Source: Betaproteobacteria bacterium (GTDB taxonomy: Bacteria; Pseudomonadota; Gammaproteobacteria; Burkholderiales; Casimicrobiaceae). Taken from it: a stretch of 64,000 nt of DNA. The stretch spans positions 38,586-102,585 of the forward strand of contig JADKEV010000032.1 of the NCBI GenBank assembly GCA_016717855.1, in the 5' to 3' direction. Made by a program: the position numbers and the translations under genes. Positions within the stretch are counted from its first letter, which is position 1. Each line of letters opens with the position of its first letter. Positions 15,374-24,107 of the stretch are shown one piece after another. Under the pieces are notes generated by a model. The model saw only the letters and a list, made by a program, of their open reading frames with translations. It did not search any database and was not told the DNA's origin.

Positions 15374-16327
15374 TCAATGCTTCAACAGACTCGGCATCGA
15401 CTCGCCAAACGACGTTCGCCCCCCGAACTCTCTTTGCAGCAGACACCCCATTCCATCGGCGACGGCGCAGAAATGCACGATGGCCTGGGCAACATGGGCG
15501 CTCACGAATGGCGCCGCGGATATGTGCGCCTCGCCGAAGATGCTCCCGTTCCGAAAAGTGAAACGCATCAGCGTCTCTCGGGCGTTGAACTCGTTCAGCC
15601 GCGCGAGCACGCCATCGGGTTCCTCCACGTTGCGCAGTATCGGCGAGAAGATGCGAACCTGTGGCGGATTGTCGAGCAGTCGGACAAAGGCCAGAGCGCT
15701 CCCGGACCGAATCCCGACGTCGCCGTCGTCATCGAAATCGAGATTGCCGATACCCGTCGTCTCCGCGAGCGTGGCCAGCAACAGCTGCGACAAGTCCTGC
15801 TGGTTATCGGCTTGCGACCCGGACCGGGCAAGCTTCAATCCCAGTTCAGGCAGCGCAATCGGCTCCCCGTCCGCGTCAAAGGCCTTGTACTCCAGGAATC
15901 CCGGATGTGGCACACGCAGCACGTCGGTGAGGGTACGTACCGTCAGATTCGCGATCGCTTCGAACGATACCGGCACTGGGAAGTCAGTGAAGAAATTCGG
16001 CGATCCATCCGGATCGTCCTGCGGTGTCGAGTCGTCCGGCGACCTGGTTGGCGCATGCCAGCCGGCTTCGATCATTGTGGACACTTGCCCTTCATCGAGT
16101 CGCTCCGGCTCATCCAGATAGTCGTTGCTTACCGTTTCCGCCCGCATTCCGAACGACCCCTGTGCGGCGAACTGGACGAATCGTTCAGAGCGCTTCACCG
16201 ACAGGACCAGGAACTGGTCTTCCTCCAGATTCCCCAGTGCAACAGCCAGCTTCGATTGGAAAGGTGGCCACGCCACGGAGACATGGCTCGGTTGGGCGAG
16301 TTGGTTTGCTTCCAGATTACTCTTCAT
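15374..16327 (-). CDS. YbjN/type III chaperone-like two-domain protein
   Basis: A 317-residue cytosolic protein of the type III secretion-chaperone/YbjN-like fold. Residues of about 20-115 contain LGNLEEDQFLVLSVKRSERFVQF and GMRAETVSNDYL, typical of the N-terminal chaperone-like domain; residues of about 185-310 contain GIGNLDFDDDGDVGIRSG, VRIFSPILRNV and a helical C-terminus typical of YbjN-like peptide-binding modules. The middle is a charged linker rich in D and P. No secretion genes are nearby. Family members are thought to bind peptides; the client is unknown. No signal peptide. Assignment rests on fold-level resemblance. Confidence 0.6.
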   Translation of the reverse strand: MKSNLEANQLAQPSHVSVAWPPFQSKLAVALGNLEEDQFLVLSVKRSERFVQFAAQGSFGMRAETVSNDYLDEPERLDEGQVSTMIEAGWHAPTRSPDDSTPQDDPDGSPNFFTDFPVPVSFEAIANLTVRTLTDVLRVPHPGFLEYKAFDADGEPIALPELGLKLARSGSQADNQQDLSQLLLATLAETTGIGNLDFDDDGDVGIRSGSALAFVRLLDNPPQVRIFSPILRNVEEPDGVLARLNEFNARETLMRFTFRNGSIFGEAHISAAPFVSAHVAQAIVHFCAVADGMGCLLQREFGGRTSFGESMPSLLKH

Positions 16328-16476
16328 CAGAATGCCTTTCGCGGGGTGAAGCCCAAGTCACCACGCCGGCACCGCGACCCCATGCAGGGCGCCCGCGCGC
16401 ACCACGTTCAAATCGTCAGAAGGGGTGGCCCCAAGCTGGAGCCTGGCTGCCCAGGCTGGGAGCCGTTCGATTCTGG

Positions 16477-16525
16477 CGCTTTAGCTGTATTTGTCAGTCG
16501 CCCGCAAGTGGTCGGTAAATCGGCG
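16477..16525. repeat. Direct repeat, copy 1 of 2
   Basis: Shares GCTTTAGCTGTATTT, CGCCCGCAAG and AAATCGGCG blocks with 16591-16641, in the same order. It may be part of a degraded mobile element or recombination site, but I cannot name it. Confidence 0.6.
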
Positions 16526-16543
16526 ACGCCGGCGCAACCAATG

Positions 16544-16580
16544 AAAAAACCCGCCGGCTGGAAGGCCAAAGCGGGTTATC
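16544..16580 (-). terminator. Possible intrinsic terminator (minus strand)
   Basis: On the minus strand AACCCGC pairs with GCGGGTT around a 16-base loop and is followed by a T run (TTTT). No minus-strand gene is recognised upstream, so it may be a leftover of a lost gene. Confidence 0.4.
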
Positions 16581-16590
16581 AACTGCAGTC

Positions 16591-16641
16591 CGCTTTAGCT
16601 GTATTTTTAACGCGCCCGCAAGCTGTCTATCTCAAATCGGC
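16591..16641. repeat. Direct repeat, copy 2 of 2
   Basis: Second copy of the 16477-16525 repeat, 114 bases downstream, with differences in the middle. Confidence 0.6.
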
Positions 16642-16765
16642 GCAGTTGAATTATGCGATTCTTGTGGTTTAGAGTCAAGGCGAATGGGCGATTCGTGATG
16701 ATCAATCGGGGTCAGAGTCGAGTGGCGCTTACCTAAGGATTTCCAGGAAGGGCATCGCCACTGCC

Positions 16766-16796
16766 GTAGGATGGGTGGAGCGCAGCGATACCCATC
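16766..16796 (+). repeat. REP element, copy 8
   Basis: Perfect GTAG-headed copy, paired with the inverted copy 88 bases downstream. The spacer shares sequence with the spacer of the 38.5 kb pair (for example GGTGCACgCGAAAGTtCGTGCCCGAAC-like text). Confidence 0.85.
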
Positions 16797-16884
16797 ATCG
16801 TCGTGTCGCACGGAACCGTGCGGAAACCGTGGTCTGTTCCCCACAGTTGATGGGTGCACGCGAAAGTTCGTGCCCGAACCGGCA

Positions 16885-16915
16885 GATGGGTATCGCTACG
16901 CTCCACCCATCCTAC
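16885..16915 (-). repeat. REP element, copy 9 (inverted)
   Basis: One mismatch (CGCTACGC). Partner of copy 8. Confidence 0.85.
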
Positions 16916-16942
16916 GTTTAGGGCCGGTGACGGTGCGACGAT

Positions 16943-16972
16943 GATGGGTGTCGCTGCGCTCGACCCATCCTT
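16943..16972 (-). repeat. REP element, copy 10 (degenerate, inverted)
   Basis: Hairpin arms kept with changes in the centre, but the CTAC end is lost (TTCC). Probably an immobile relic. Confidence 0.65.
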
Positions 16973-17121
16973 CCACCCGTTCAGACTAATACTCCGTTGG
17001 AATCACGTCCCCCGCTCAGACTCATACCCCATTGGACAGGGCTACAGCTTGACAAGCTCACGGGTAGCGGCCTACAGTCCTGCGGATTACCTGTTGACCT
17101 AATCTTGGCGAGGGAGGCCTG

Positions 17122-17850
17122 ATGATTGGTTTTGCCGCAGTTCGTATGCAAAATGTGCGGGCGCTGGGCCTTGGAATTGTTCTTGCCTTCGTCGCCGGCA
17201 CCTCATTCCCCGCCGCCGCCGCCGTTCTGGCGTACTGGGATCCTGCCGGGACTGTCGACAGCACGAATCCGCTGCCGCCGACGAGCGTGTCTCCGGGCAT
17301 CTCTGCCGGCAATCTTTCAGGCGGGCCGGGTCTGACGTCGCCGGGACTGTTCGCAAATGCCTACGAGTTCGACAACTGGTCCAGCGGCGCCTTTGACGCG
17401 AATGACTATCTAGCGTTTTCGACAACCGGCACCAATGTGACGTATCAATCCGTGGCGTTCTCGCTCTACAACAACTTCGACGGAACCGGAAACTGGGAGA
17501 TCCGCTCTAGCGTCGACGGCTTCGCCTCTGCCCTCGATTCCGGCGCGTTCTCGGGGATATTCGCCGGCGGACTGCTGATAACCGCGAACGTTGGCGCGCT
17601 CGGCATCCAGAGTGGCACGGTTCAGTTTCGCATCTATACGTTCAACAACGCAGGCGCAACGAACCCGCTGCAAAGGGGAATCCGCGGCACCGGGGGCTCC
17701 GGACAAGGTCTGACCGTGAACGGCGTTGCCGTCGTTGGCCCTCGCGCCGCAGCACAAGGCGTTCCAGCGCTCGGCCGCGAAAGCCTGGCATTGCTGATTT
17801 TGCTCATCGGTGTCGGCGTCTTTCTGTCCACCCGGCGCGGAATGCGCTGA
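17122..17850 (+). CDS. Exported protein with VPALG/IPTL-CTERM-like sorting tail
   Basis: A 242-residue secreted protein. Signal peptide at about 1-38 (hydrophobic LGLGIVLAFVAGTSF ending ...AAAAV). The body is Gly/Ser/Asn-rich and predicted beta, without a recognised catalytic domain. The C-terminus is a tripartite sorting signal: VPALG, a 16-residue hydrophobic stretch (SLALLILLIGVGVFLS), then RRGMR. This layout is that of IPTL-CTERM/PEP-CTERM proteins processed by exosortase-type systems; the motif here is the VPALG variant. AGGGAGG precedes the ATG. No exosortase is in the window. Confidence 0.7.
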   Translation: MIGFAAVRMQNVRALGLGIVLAFVAGTSFPAAAAVLAYWDPAGTVDSTNPLPPTSVSPGISAGNLSGGPGLTSPGLFANAYEFDNWSSGAFDANDYLAFSTTGTNVTYQSVAFSLYNNFDGTGNWEIRSSVDGFASALDSGAFSGIFAGGLLITANVGALGIQSGTVQFRIYTFNNAGATNPLQRGIRGTGGSGQGLTVNGVAVVGPRAAAQGVPALGRESLALLILLIGVGVFLSTRRGMR

Positions 17851-17966
17851 AGCAGGAAGGACTATGGGGTCAGAGTTGGCAGTCTTGCAGAGCAGCGCAA
17901 AAGAAGAATGCCGACTCTGACTCCGAATTGTGCCTCCTGATCAACCCAACCCGGAACTGAAAACCC

Positions 17967-18302
17967 TCACGCGATCGCCAGCTTGAGATGCCCCACCGGT
18001 TCCGCGGTAGCCTTCACCTTGATTTCGATGTCATAGCCCAGCCGATTCAAGCAGTCCATCAGCTTGCGCTCGGACAAGTTGGTGAAGTCGCCGCGCATCA
18101 TGTCCGACACTTTGGGCTGCGTGATCCCCATGCGCTTTGCCGCTTGTTGTTGAGTCAGTTCGAGGCGGCGCATGGCCTTTCGAATCTCGACGACCAGGCC
18201 CGTCTTGATCTTGAGGCGTTCCGCGTCAGGTAAGCCAAGATCGGCATACACATTGCCGGAACTGCGTTGCACCTGAATCCCATCAACTCTGCGTGTCTTC
18301 AT
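17967..18302 (-). CDS. higA: HigA2-type XRE antitoxin
   Basis: A 111-residue antitoxin with a helix-turn-helix of the XRE class (LELTQQQAAKRMGITQPKVSDMMRG) at about residues 47-72 and a short N-terminal toxin-binding part. The segment SERKLMDCLNRLGYDIEIKV is typical of HigA partners of DUF891 toxins. It follows the toxin gene and overlaps it by 20 bases, the toxin-first order usual for higBA. It would repress its own promoter. Confidence 0.85.
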   Translation of the reverse strand: MKTRRVDGIQVQRSSGNVYADLGLPDAERLKIKTGLVVEIRKAMRRLELTQQQAAKRMGITQPKVSDMMRGDFTNLSERKLMDCLNRLGYDIEIKVKATAEPVGHLKLAIA

Positions 18303-18660
18303 TTCTTACCCTCTTGGCGAACGCCTCGGCAATTTTCAGCCGGGCGCAAATGATGTCCATGTCCTTTTTCGGTGTGGCGATGCCGCGCTTGCTCTTCTTC
18401 TGGAAGCAGTGCAGGACGAAAACCGCTTCCTCGAACCTCACCGTATACACCGCACGGTACGTCCCATCAGCATCATTCTCGATGACCTCAAGAACTCCTG
18501 CACTGCCAAAACCTCTGAGCACCTTTGCCGCGTCATGTTGATCGCCAGCCTGGGCCAGCGAAAGCGCGTAGCCGAAAAACTGCCGAACGTCAGCCGGCAA
18601 CGCCATCAGGTCGCGGTGACTGCTCCCGATCCACTCGAGAGGCCTTTCTTCAGCGGCCAT
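18283..18660 (-). CDS. higB: HigB/DUF891-type toxin (RelE fold)
   Basis: A 125-residue RelE-superfamily toxin. Key segments are the N-terminal LEWIGSSHRDLMALP, GVLEVIENDADGTYRAVYTVRF and VLHCFQKKSKRGIATPKKD, the last being the conserved motif of phage-derived Gp49/DUF891 toxins, which cut mRNA on the ribosome. I choose the ATG giving MAAEERPLEW. An ATG five codons upstream is possible but falls within the candidate promoter. The likely -10 box is 6 bases upstream of the chosen ATG, so the mRNA may be leaderless. Confidence 0.82.
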   Translation of the reverse strand: MAAEERPLEWIGSSHRDLMALPADVRQFFGYALSLAQAGDQHDAAKVLRGFGSAGVLEVIENDADGTYRAVYTVRFEEAVFVLHCFQKKSKRGIATPKKDMDIICARLKIAEAFAKRVRNEDTQS

Positions 18661-18666
18661 ACGACG

Positions 18667-18694
18667 ATTATACATGAACAGGTATATTGGGCAA
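18667..18694 (-). promoter_or_regulatory. Candidate sigma-70 promoter of higBA
   Basis: On the minus strand TTGCCC, a 16-base spacer, and a perfect TATAAT. The -10 ends six bases before the higB ATG, predicting transcription to start at or next to the start codon. No ribosome-binding site is visible. Confidence 0.6.
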
Positions 18695-18904
18695 TTCCTG
18701 CAAGGCAAGAGAGATTCGCGTGGCGAGCCTTGGTCACCTTATTGCACTGACTGGCGTGTCGCGGTCAGTTTGAACTATGCGCGCAGCCCGGCGTTCGCAG
18801 CCACTACTGGATCGGGTGGCATTCGACCAGCCTCCCAAACGAAACCGGTGTCAAGCCCGCATTGACTCCTGAATCGACGCGCCTCTGACGGACATCGGTC
18901 CCTC

Positions 18905-20557
18905 TCAGCCTGTGCCCAAGCTCGTCCGCTCACTCCATCCCCAGCAGCACCCCGCCGCCTTCTCCGACAACACCAGCACCAGCTTCATGCTCGCCCGCGT
19001 CGCGCCGACGAAGAGTTTGCGCACGGTCTTCTCGTCGAGCGCATCGAAGTCGATCTCGGCCAGCACCACGGCCGGCGCCGACTGGCCCTTGAACCGATAG
19101 ACCGACTCCGCCACCACGTCGCCATCGGAGTAGACCGGGCGACCTGCCCCATCGTAGTCGCCGGTGAAGGTGCGCAGCGTATGCGTGCCGAGCTGGTTGA
19201 ATCCGAGCAGGCGCGAACCCTCGCGTCCGCGGAAACTCAGCAGCGCCACTTCGTCCTTGCCGAAACCGGCGGCATAGCACTTGCCGATGCCGTCCTTCAC
19301 TCTCTGGATCAGGCCCGCGTGATCGGCATAGGTCAGGAACTCGACGTCGGAACCATCGATCGGCGATGCGGCCTCGATTTCCATCCCGGCGGGGAGCAGC
19401 ATCTGCAGCAGCCGGACCACCTTGTGCGGGCTGCGATAGTTGACGTTTGCCCGCATGCCCACCCAGCCCGGGAGTTCGACGGCGGGGTGATCGTAGAGAT
19501 TCTGCATCGGGTCTTCGAGCCAGAGGATCCGGGCATCGGGCAAGGCGTGCCGCAGGACGATGTCGCGCCACTCGGGATGGAAGTCCTGCCCTTCATCCAC
19601 GATGAGCGTATCGAAGACGAAGTCCGGCGGCAGCGGCAACGCGGCCGCCCGCGCGACCAGGTCCGGAAACGCGGACGGCCCCGAGAACACCGGAACCTCG
19701 CCCGCGCTGCGCACCAGCCGATCGCAGAGCATGTGAAACGTGCAGACCAATCCGCCCGCCGGCACGATGGCCGCGAAGTGATCGGCGAGCGGCCGGTTGA
19801 AGCAGACGTAGAGCGGCCGCTTGCCGGCGTCGATCGTGGCGCGGTACTCGGCCAGCGCCAGTTGCGTCTTGCCCGACCCGGCGGTGCCGGTGACCCGGAG
19901 CCGATGCGGCTGCATGTCCAGCCGCCGCGCCCAGTACGCCAGCCCGCCGGACACGCGGGTCACCAGCGCGCGTGCCCGTCCGACGAGCGCGCTGACATCC
20001 GGCTCCAGCTTGATCACATCGCGCAGAAAGCAATGGACACTCTCGGCCGCCGGCAAGTCGTCACCAGGCGGGAGGATCTTCCGGATGATGTCCGTGAATT
20101 GCTCCCGGCGCCGGGCGTCGACGATGCGTTCCGGTTCCAGGCCTGCCGTCGAGGCGTTGCGCACCGTGTGGTCGGGGCAATAGAGCAGATGCTCGATCGC
20201 CGCCGGGCCATTCAGATACCGGACGAGCTTCGCCCGCAGCCCGTCGACCGAGCGGCTCATCTGCACCACCACCGACTTGGTCTTGTCGGAGTACTGCTTC
20301 TGCAAGCCCTCCGGCGTCTCCGTCAGCGGCCCGCGCTTCTGTTCGATCAGCAGCAAGTGCCCGGAGCGGTTGACCACGACGAAGTCGATCTCGCCGTAGA
20401 TCGCATGCTCGCCCTGGATACGCGTCCAGTGGATGCCGTGGTAGACGGTGTAGTCGTCGGGCAGGTCGCGCGCTAGCAGGGCTAGCGTCTCCAGCTCGTC
20501 GGTGGCGGCGTAGGTCTGCTGCATGGTTTCCCAGCCGTCGGGGATTATGCGGGCCAT
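18905..20557 (-). CDS. NERD nuclease-superfamily I helicase
   Basis: A 550-residue protein combining an N-terminal NERD domain and an UvrD/DUF2075-like helicase. Residues of about 30-140: GEIDFVVVNRSGHLLLIEQKRG, with the D...E-K pattern of PD-(D/E)XK-type nucleases. Residues of about 225-550: Walker A GTAGSGKT, motif II DEGQDF, motif III-like LWLEDPMQNL, and a C-terminal FVGATRASMKL (motif VI). It would cut or process DNA using ATP, and such proteins are common in phage-defence islands. It sits at the border of a cluster of nuclease and TA genes. Its neighbour at 21.0-22.8 kb is a second, broken helicase of related type. No signs of decay. Confidence 0.82.
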   Translation of the reverse strand: MARIIPDGWETMQQTYAATDELETLALLARDLPDDYTVYHGIHWTRIQGEHAIYGEIDFVVVNRSGHLLLIEQKRGPLTETPEGLQKQYSDKTKSVVVQMSRSVDGLRAKLVRYLNGPAAIEHLLYCPDHTVRNASTAGLEPERIVDARRREQFTDIIRKILPPGDDLPAAESVHCFLRDVIKLEPDVSALVGRARALVTRVSGGLAYWARRLDMQPHRLRVTGTAGSGKTQLALAEYRATIDAGKRPLYVCFNRPLADHFAAIVPAGGLVCTFHMLCDRLVRSAGEVPVFSGPSAFPDLVARAAALPLPPDFVFDTLIVDEGQDFHPEWRDIVLRHALPDARILWLEDPMQNLYDHPAVELPGWVGMRANVNYRSPHKVVRLLQMLLPAGMEIEAASPIDGSDVEFLTYADHAGLIQRVKDGIGKCYAAGFGKDEVALLSFRGREGSRLLGFNQLGTHTLRTFTGDYDGAGRPVYSDGDVVAESVYRFKGQSAPAVVLAEIDFDALDEKTVRKLFVGATRASMKLVLVLSEKAAGCCWGWSERTSLGTG

Positions 20558-20633
20558 GAATGTCCTTGCGCTGGCAACCGGGTGGGTGACGATTCGGCTC
20601 CGCTGCGGCTTCGTCTCGGGGCCACATCTACCG

Positions 20634-20962
20634 TCACGCGGTGCGTCGCTTCCCTTGACGCGGGGCGCGCTTGGCTGCGCTCACTGGCGACTTGGCGGCC
20701 CGCTCCGTGAGTCGGCCCGTCACGTACTTGTGCAGGACGCTCGCGATCAGCGTCTGATAGGGCATGCCCTCCTCCATCGCCTTGACCTGGATATCGTTGA
20801 GATCGCCCGAGGACAGCCGGATGTTGACGCGCCGATCCTTGATCGCCGTGGCTCGCGCAGCTTCCCTGAGCTTCTCGAGTTCGGCCTTTGTTGCAACGGA
20901 CTTGAGCTTCCCTTCTCGTACGCATCGAGAATTCCGGACTCGTAGTTGTCAATCTTCGGCAT
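20634..20962 (-). pseudogene. CopG/ribbon-helix-helix antitoxin, frameshifted
   Basis: Reads MPKIDNYESGILDAYEKG, then changes frame at about 20908 and continues KLKSVATKAELEKLREAARA, DRRVNIRLSSGDLNDIQVKA and GMPYQTLIASVLHKYVTGRL to a stop. Corrected by one base it is a 109-residue CopG-type antitoxin of the kind paired with BrnT-like toxins. The RVNIRLS...PYQTLIASVLHKY part is the ribbon-helix-helix. One base is missing after GGG. The toxin partner is also damaged, so the module is probably dead. Confidence 0.75.
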
Positions 20963-21016
20963 CTTGTTCACCTCGTTTCAGGTAATCGCGCGTGGCCTTG
21001 CGGCTGGGGTTCGTCC
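20949..21016 (-). pseudogene. C-terminal remnant of a BrnT-like toxin
   Basis: The minus strand encodes NPSRKATRDYLKRGEQ just upstream of and overlapping the CopG antitoxin start. PSRKATxxYL is the typical end of BrnT-like toxins that pair with this antitoxin class. Everything upstream is replaced by the DUF2075 pseudogene, so the toxin was truncated at a junction near 21016. Confidence 0.5.
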
Positions 21017-22819
21017 CGATTCCAATTTCTACTATGTTGCGGATATAGCCGAATTCCTTGACGCTTCGTCGGACACAGTATTCGCACGGCTCACTGCCAA
21101 CAGCGCCTTCCCCGTCGAACCCTCCCAGCGCGACGCCTGGCTGACTCAAATAGACATACTGAAGAACGCGCTCGCAAATGTGAAGGGAACGCTGTTCTTT
21201 GAATTCAGCGTCCCTCGTATTGGGAGCCGGATTGACAACGTAGTAATCTCAGGCTCCACAATTTTTGTGATTGAGTTCAAGGTCGGAGAGAGTAGTTTTC
21301 ACCGCGGAGATATGAACCAAGCGTGGGACTACGCGCTTGACCTAAAGAACTTCCACAAAGAAAGTCACAAAGCATCAATAGTTCCGATTCTGGTGGCGAC
21401 AGCGGCGCCCCATCAGTCAGCTCTACAGCTCAAAGAGCCCCACCCTGACGGAGTTTTCCCACCAATCCCGTGCAATTCTGACGAGTTGGGAGCGCGAATT
21501 CTGGAGCACCTCGCCCAACCCATCGATGCGTGTTTGGATGCGACAATCTGGGGAGATTCGCCGTATCGGCCTACGCCAACGATCATTGAGGCCGCGCAGG
21601 CTCTCTACGCTAGACACTCGGTCAAAGCAATATCGCGACACGACGCCGGCGCGCGAAATCTCGCCGTAACCTCAAGTCGTATCGAAGTACTGATTGAAGA
21701 AGCGCGCCGAGAAAAACTGAAAGCAATCATCTTTGTAACCGGAGTTCCCGGCGCCGGAAAAACCCTGGTCGGCTTAAATGTCGCCACGAAGAAGCGTGAT
21801 GTTGATCAGCCTACGCACGCCGTATTCTTGTCTGGAAATGGCCCATTGGTCGAAGTGCTTCGCGAGGCTCTCACACGAGACGAGGTCTCTCGTCTGCGCA
21901 AAGTCCTCGATATGACACCGCAAAGGCGAGGTCAAGCAAAGGTAAAGGCCTTTATTCAGGGACGTGCATCACTTTTTCGTGACGCGGGGTTGCAGGAGGT
22001 CGCCGCACCGAGCGACCATGTGGTCATATCGCTGCACGATGAGGCGCAGAGAGCATGGAATCGCGAGATGACCGCAGATTTCATGCGCCGAAAGAAGAAG
22101 CGACCAGGATTCACGCAGGTCAGAACCCGGTTTCTGATTTCCTACATGGATCGGCATGGTGACTGGGCTGTTGTAATTTGCCTTGTTGGCGGTGGTCAGG
22201 AGATCAATCGCGGTGAAGCGGGAATTACGGCTTGGCTTGAGGCAGTTGAAAGGTCATTTCCATGGTGGCACGTTTTACATTTCTCCCATGCTCACCGACA
22301 GTGAGTACGCTGCTGGCCATGCGCTCGATTCGCTAGTCGGCCGGAGCAAGGTGGTGCGCGATGAGTGCCTCCATCTCGCCGTATCGATGCGGTCATTCCG
22401 AGCCGAACACGTCTCTTCTCTTGTCAAGGCAGTACTGGATTGCGAGAAAGACAAGGCTAGCGTGAGTCCGACGACACCAGATCGAGTTTCTATTTGGAAG
22501 ACGCCGCGACAGAATTTCAAGTTCAGGGTCTAGAGCTCGATTGGGTCTGCATGACATGGGATGCAGATCTTCGCTTCGACAAGTCCAATTGGATGTACCA
22601 CTCGTTCATAGGAAGTAAGTGGACAACCGTTCGCAAAGCCGACCGCAAGGAGTACCTCCGCAATGCATACCGCGTCTTGCTCACGCGCGCGCGCCAAGGC
22701 ATGGTCATTTTCGTGCCAAACGGCGATGGTCAGGACGCGACACGTTCGCCCGACTTCTTACGATTCCACGTTCCAGTACCTGGAAGCCATCGGTATCCCA
22801 GTGCTCAATTCCTAGTCAC
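21017..22819 (+). pseudogene. DUF2075 helicase-like protein, multiply broken
   Basis: A DUF2075-family superfamily I helicase relic. The N-terminal nuclease-like part (RIDNVVISGSTIFVIEFKVGE), Walker A (GVPGAGKT), the motif II area (HDEAQRAWNREM) and LVGGGQEINRGEAGI are read in one frame to about 22272; an extra T in a TTTT run then shifts to YISPMLTDSEYA and LHLAVSMRSFRAE. At about 22465-22490 some 80-90 residues known from the family are missing before YLEDAATEFQVQGLELDW and NAYRVLLTRARQGMV (motif VI). Another extra T at 22758 precedes the true end FYDSTFQYLEAIGIPVL. There is no start codon in the normal place: the 5' end abuts the toxin remnant. Codon use is more AT-rich than its neighbours, suggesting transfer. 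Confidence 0.8.
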
Positions 22820-22894
22820 ATTGTTTCGCATGCACATTCGAGTTGTGCCTGAACGTCCTGAGCAAAACCAACTCTGCGCAATCATGCGAAACCA

Positions 22895-24001
22895 CTATCC
22901 AAAGACCGCCAGGTAGGCTGGGGAGACTGGTTCCGTGACCTTCGACTCCACCCAGGCAATGCCACCGCTCGTAACAGCCTGCCCATACGCCCAGCTCGCC
23001 ACACTGAGGATGCCGGCCTCGTCGCCAACGAATCCGGCCTCGCCGAAATTCCCGGCGATCTCGGCCCCGTACTTTTCATTGCGCCGCACCCAATTGTCCA
23101 AATGAATCCTCGCGGCGAGCATGTCCGACTTGAAGCTGTTGCATCCGGTATGTGCCAACACGAAGTTGTGCGCCAGATCCCTGGAAAATCTTGACCAGGG
23201 GATGAAGTGATCGACATGGCCGCCGGTGCGAATATCCCCATCGCAGTAGAAGCAGCGTCCCGACTGCAATTTCGCGAGGATTGGTAATACCGCCTGCAGC
23301 GAATTCCGCGAAGTGCCAAACATGAACCTTTCGAGGTCGTCGGTGGGTCCGACAATTTCGCGGTTGAAGTGTATCTGCCTGATATGACTGATCCAGCCAT
23401 TGCGCGCTAGCTGTTGGATGAGGCTGTGAAATGTACGCAGGTTAAACATGACACCCGCCTTCAATACCAGCTTCCCGTGTGGCAAGGGATAGTCGTATAG
23501 AAAAGGAACCTGTCTGCCACCCAGCACCTGGAGGTGCTTGATCGGCATAGTGCGGACAGTTTCCGTAATCCTTTGAACCGCGCTGGGCCAATTCGGCAAG
23601 TTCTTGGCCTTCGACAACGTGTTTGCGCCCGCCTCGCGCAGATTGAGGAGTTCGTTGATCGCACCTGCTTGGGCGCCATGATTCTGCTTCAGTACGTCGC
23701 ACAACGTGCCGGCGACACCCGACACATACTGAACAGTTTGCGGCCAATACAATTCAGCAAACTTTTCGCCGATCTTGGCCATCTCGAGGGGAAGTTCGTT
23801 GCCATTGTCTTCCCCGAGTTCCACCGCCAATTCGGCCAGCGCCATCAGGAGGGCGTACTTGTACGTGGCGGAAAAATTTCCGTCCTCGAACAGGCTTTGA
23901 ATCCGCTGGAGGAACTCGAGTTGCTGCTCGGCAGTGGGGCAGGCGCAGGTTCCATCATGTCGGCTGTTAGTCTGCCTTGCCTGGAATGATCCAACGGACA
24001 C
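22895..24001 (-). CDS. HNH endonuclease domain protein
   Basis: A 368-residue protein with a C-terminal HNH nuclease: CFYCDGDI, HVDHFIPWSRF, NFVLAHTGCNSFKSD (about residues 255-305) give the zinc-supporting CxxC/CN ligands and the H-N-H catalytic pattern. The N-terminal 240 residues are helical without a recognised domain (EFLQRIQSLFEDGNFSATYKYALL onwards) and may be a sensor or specificity part. The start is GTG at 24001; the first conserved segment begins about 25 residues later. It lies 106 bases downstream of the AbiE pair on the same strand. A defence effector role is inferred from context only. Confidence 0.8.
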   Translation of the reverse strand: MSVGSFQARQTNSRHDGTCACPTAEQQLEFLQRIQSLFEDGNFSATYKYALLMALAELAVELGEDNGNELPLEMAKIGEKFAELYWPQTVQYVSGVAGTLCDVLKQNHGAQAGAINELLNLREAGANTLSKAKNLPNWPSAVQRITETVRTMPIKHLQVLGGRQVPFLYDYPLPHGKLVLKAGVMFNLRTFHSLIQQLARNGWISHIRQIHFNREIVGPTDDLERFMFGTSRNSLQAVLPILAKLQSGRCFYCDGDIRTGGHVDHFIPWSRFSRDLAHNFVLAHTGCNSFKSDMLAARIHLDNWVRRNEKYGAEIAGNFGEAGFVGDEAGILSVASWAYGQAVTSGGIAWVESKVTEPVSPAYLAVFG

Positions 24002-24107
24002 CTCTGCTCGGGTTCAGCGAGTCGCCACTAAATCGCGGTCTCAGATCCATGCAAATGCGGCACCGTGTGCCCGGCGGCAGGTCCATCATTGACGCCGACG
24101 GTATAGC

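Larger units (their letters stand above)
16328..17121. other. Gene-poor stretch with repeats
   Basis: About 800 bases without a convincing gene. It holds an imperfect direct repeat (16477-16525 and 16591-16641), a hairpin between them, and three REP copies. From 16990 to 17110 nothing recognisable is seen apart from the ribosome-binding site of the next gene. Confidence 0.7.

Noticed and set aside
20946..21016. TTG start for the DUF2075 frame upstream of 21017
   Set aside because: The residues it would add lie on the strand opposite a recognisable antitoxin/toxin junction and match nothing in the helicase family.
22494..22916. Separate small gene after the DUF2075 relic
   Set aside because: It is the C-terminal part of the same helicase in another frame (motif VI and the family end are recognisable).
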